From the NCBI GenBank assembly GCA_000715685.1, contig KL569437.1:32739-40011 (forward strand): a DNA stretch of 7,273 nucleotides. Reading direction: 5' to 3'. Positions 6,685 to 7,273 of this stretch are shown here, piece by piece. This DNA comes from Streptomyces lilacinus. Its GTDB lineage: Bacteria > Actinomycetota > Actinomycetes > Streptomycetales > Streptomycetaceae. Made by a program: the position numbers and the translations under genes. Numbering within the stretch: the first letter of the stretch is position 1; each line of letters begins with the position of its first letter. Below the pieces are notes generated by a model. The model ran no database searches. It saw nothing but the letters and a program-made list of their open reading frames with translations, and had not been told where the DNA came from.

Positions 6685-6711
6685 CGGCCCGGGCCCGTCG
6701 GGCCCGGGCCG
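6685..6711 (+). terminator. Strong 12-bp terminator hairpin
   Basis: CGGCCCGGGCCC and GGGCCCGGGCCG form a perfect 12-bp all-GC stem with the 3-base loop GTC, beginning four bases after the methyltransferase stop. There is no T-tract, as is common for actinobacterial terminators. It isolates the methyltransferase from the hydrolase downstream. Either strand could fold. Confidence 0.8.
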
Positions 6712-7011
6712 GGTCGAGGTGGGAGCGTTCCGCGCGGAACAGTTCGACGGGGTGGTGGCCTGTCCACCGGGCTCGCGCCGGAGATCTCCCGCGACGGATA
6801 CGCGCTCCAGCGCAGCAACCGGGGCTGACCTGCGCAGACGAGGTCTGTCAGCGTCTTTCGACGTTGTGCCGCATGACGCAGCGGCGCGGCCCTGCTCCGT
6901 GTGCGCCCCTCCGAACCACCCGGTATCGTCCATAACGTCACGATCCGCCCCAAACCGCTGCGGCGTTGTCCGGCTGGGCAGCCGTGGGTGTCGGCAGAGG
7001 ACCGGGATCAC
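6712..7011. other. Intergenic region without a supported gene
   Basis: These 300 bases after the terminator contain no open frame with recognisable protein character; the frames that cross it are continuations of shadows. It holds the 14-bp palindrome at 6727-6740 and a short GGTGG/CCACC inverted repeat at 6754-6768. The stretch at about 6921-6945 is less GC-rich (TATCGT, CATAAC) and could include a promoter for the hydrolase, but I find no convincing -35/-10 pair. Confidence 0.6.
6727..6740. promoter_or_regulatory. Perfect 14-bp palindrome GTTCCGCGCGGAAC
   Basis: An exact self-complementary 14-mer without a spacer lies 16 bases past the terminator and 271 bases before the secreted hydrolase. 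With no loop it is a poor RNA hairpin but a plausible site for a dimeric repressor. It has no visible matching regulator next to it and may be a chance product of CG-rich sequence. Confidence 0.35.
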
Positions 7012-7273
7012 ATGGCCAAGCACGGCACCAAGCACGGCATAGACGCGGCGGCTGTCACGGCCGCCCTGGTCTTGGCAGCGTTCGGCCCGACACCGAGCAG
7101 TGCCGCGTCACCGCACAGCCGCACCGCCGGGCCCGGCCCGACCACCCCGTCGCGGTTCGTGCCCGGTCCCTGTCCTACGACGCCCGAGCCGATCGCCGCG
7201 CTGGGCACCGCACGGTGCGGTTTCCTGGAAGTCCCCGAGAGCCGCGCCCGCCCCGGCAGCCGGACGATCCGGC
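7012..7273 (+). CDS. Secreted alpha/beta hydrolase, N-terminal fragment
   Basis: The reading frame from ATG 7012 stays open to the window end (87 full codons). It starts with a signal peptide: basic MAKHGTKHG, hydrophobic core at about 12-24, and a small-residue cleavage region SSAAS near 29-33. The mature part then reads FVPGPCPTTPEPIAALGTARCGFLEVPESRARPGSRTIR, with Cys54 and Cys69. This CP...CGxLxVPExRxxPxxRTIR block is the usual opening of secreted actinobacterial alpha/beta hydrolases related to tripeptidyl aminopeptidases (SlpD/SlpE/TAP type), where the two Cys may pair. Such proteins are typically about 450-550 residues, so the catalytic Ser-Asp-His and the TAP-like C-terminal domain lie beyond the window. 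GGGA (7003-7006) and AGAGG (6996-7000) precede the ATG. Specificity (peptidase or esterase) cannot be judged from this part. Confidence 0.8.
   Translation, partial: MAKHGTKHGIDAAAVTAALVLAAFGPTPSSAASPHSRTAGPGPTTPSRFVPGPCPTTPEPIAALGTARCGFLEVPESRARPGSRTIR

Noticed and set aside
6712..7011. A small protein gene in the gap before the secreted hydrolase
   Set aside because: The open frames there have no ribosome site, no hydrophobic or motif structure, and are continuations of frames from the methyltransferase shadow.
5776..7035. 419-codon minus-strand frame opposite the methyltransferase
   Set aside because: It is antisense to a protein with complete methyltransferase motifs and runs through the terminator; shadow of codon bias.

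Overview
The window is high-GC actinobacterial DNA, most likely from Streptomyces or a close relative. The evidence is strong G/C at third codon positions, GTG starts, long open antisense frames, and a typical mix of TetR, NarL-type two-component and ArsR-like regulators. It is not clean genomic sequence. Bases 1-23 are Illumina Nextera (Tn5 transposase) library adapter, and 16 bases of the same mosaic-end sequence lie inside a sensor-kinase gene at 2649-2664. The window therefore comes from an incompletely trimmed assembly, probably starting at a contig end.

Layout, left to right. (1) 24-660, minus: N-terminal part of a type-B carboxylesterase, cut off by the adapter. It is divergent from a TetR-family regulator (764-1405, plus) across a 103-bp gap that holds a good -35 box and a candidate operator. 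(2) 1506-3660, plus: a two-component pair. The NarL-type histidine kinase carries an extra C-terminal membrane segment and small outer domain, and it contains the internal adapter. Seven bases later comes its LuxR/NarL-type response regulator. (3) 3352-4308, minus: a membrane PAP2-type phosphatase whose tail overlaps the response regulator antisense by 309 bp. (4) 4389-5066, minus: a peptide deformylase. It is divergent from an ArsR-like winged-helix regulator (5133-5714, plus). The 66-bp gap contains two exact copies of a palindromic 11-mer, placed within and next to a plausible promoter. (5) 5839-6681, plus: a SAM-dependent methyltransferase resembling sarcosine/dimethylglycine N-methyltransferases of glycine-betaine synthesis, followed by a strong 12-bp terminator hairpin. 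(6) 7012-end, plus: the start of a secreted alpha/beta hydrolase, cut by the window edge.

The genes form small regulator-target modules rather than one pathway: TetR with esterase, kinase with response regulator, and winged-helix regulator with deformylase. I see no mobile element, CRISPR array, RNA gene or clear new multi-gene system. The points most worth checking are the adapter inside the kinase gene, the kinase's C-terminal outer domain, and the tandem operator controlling the deformylase/regulator pair.
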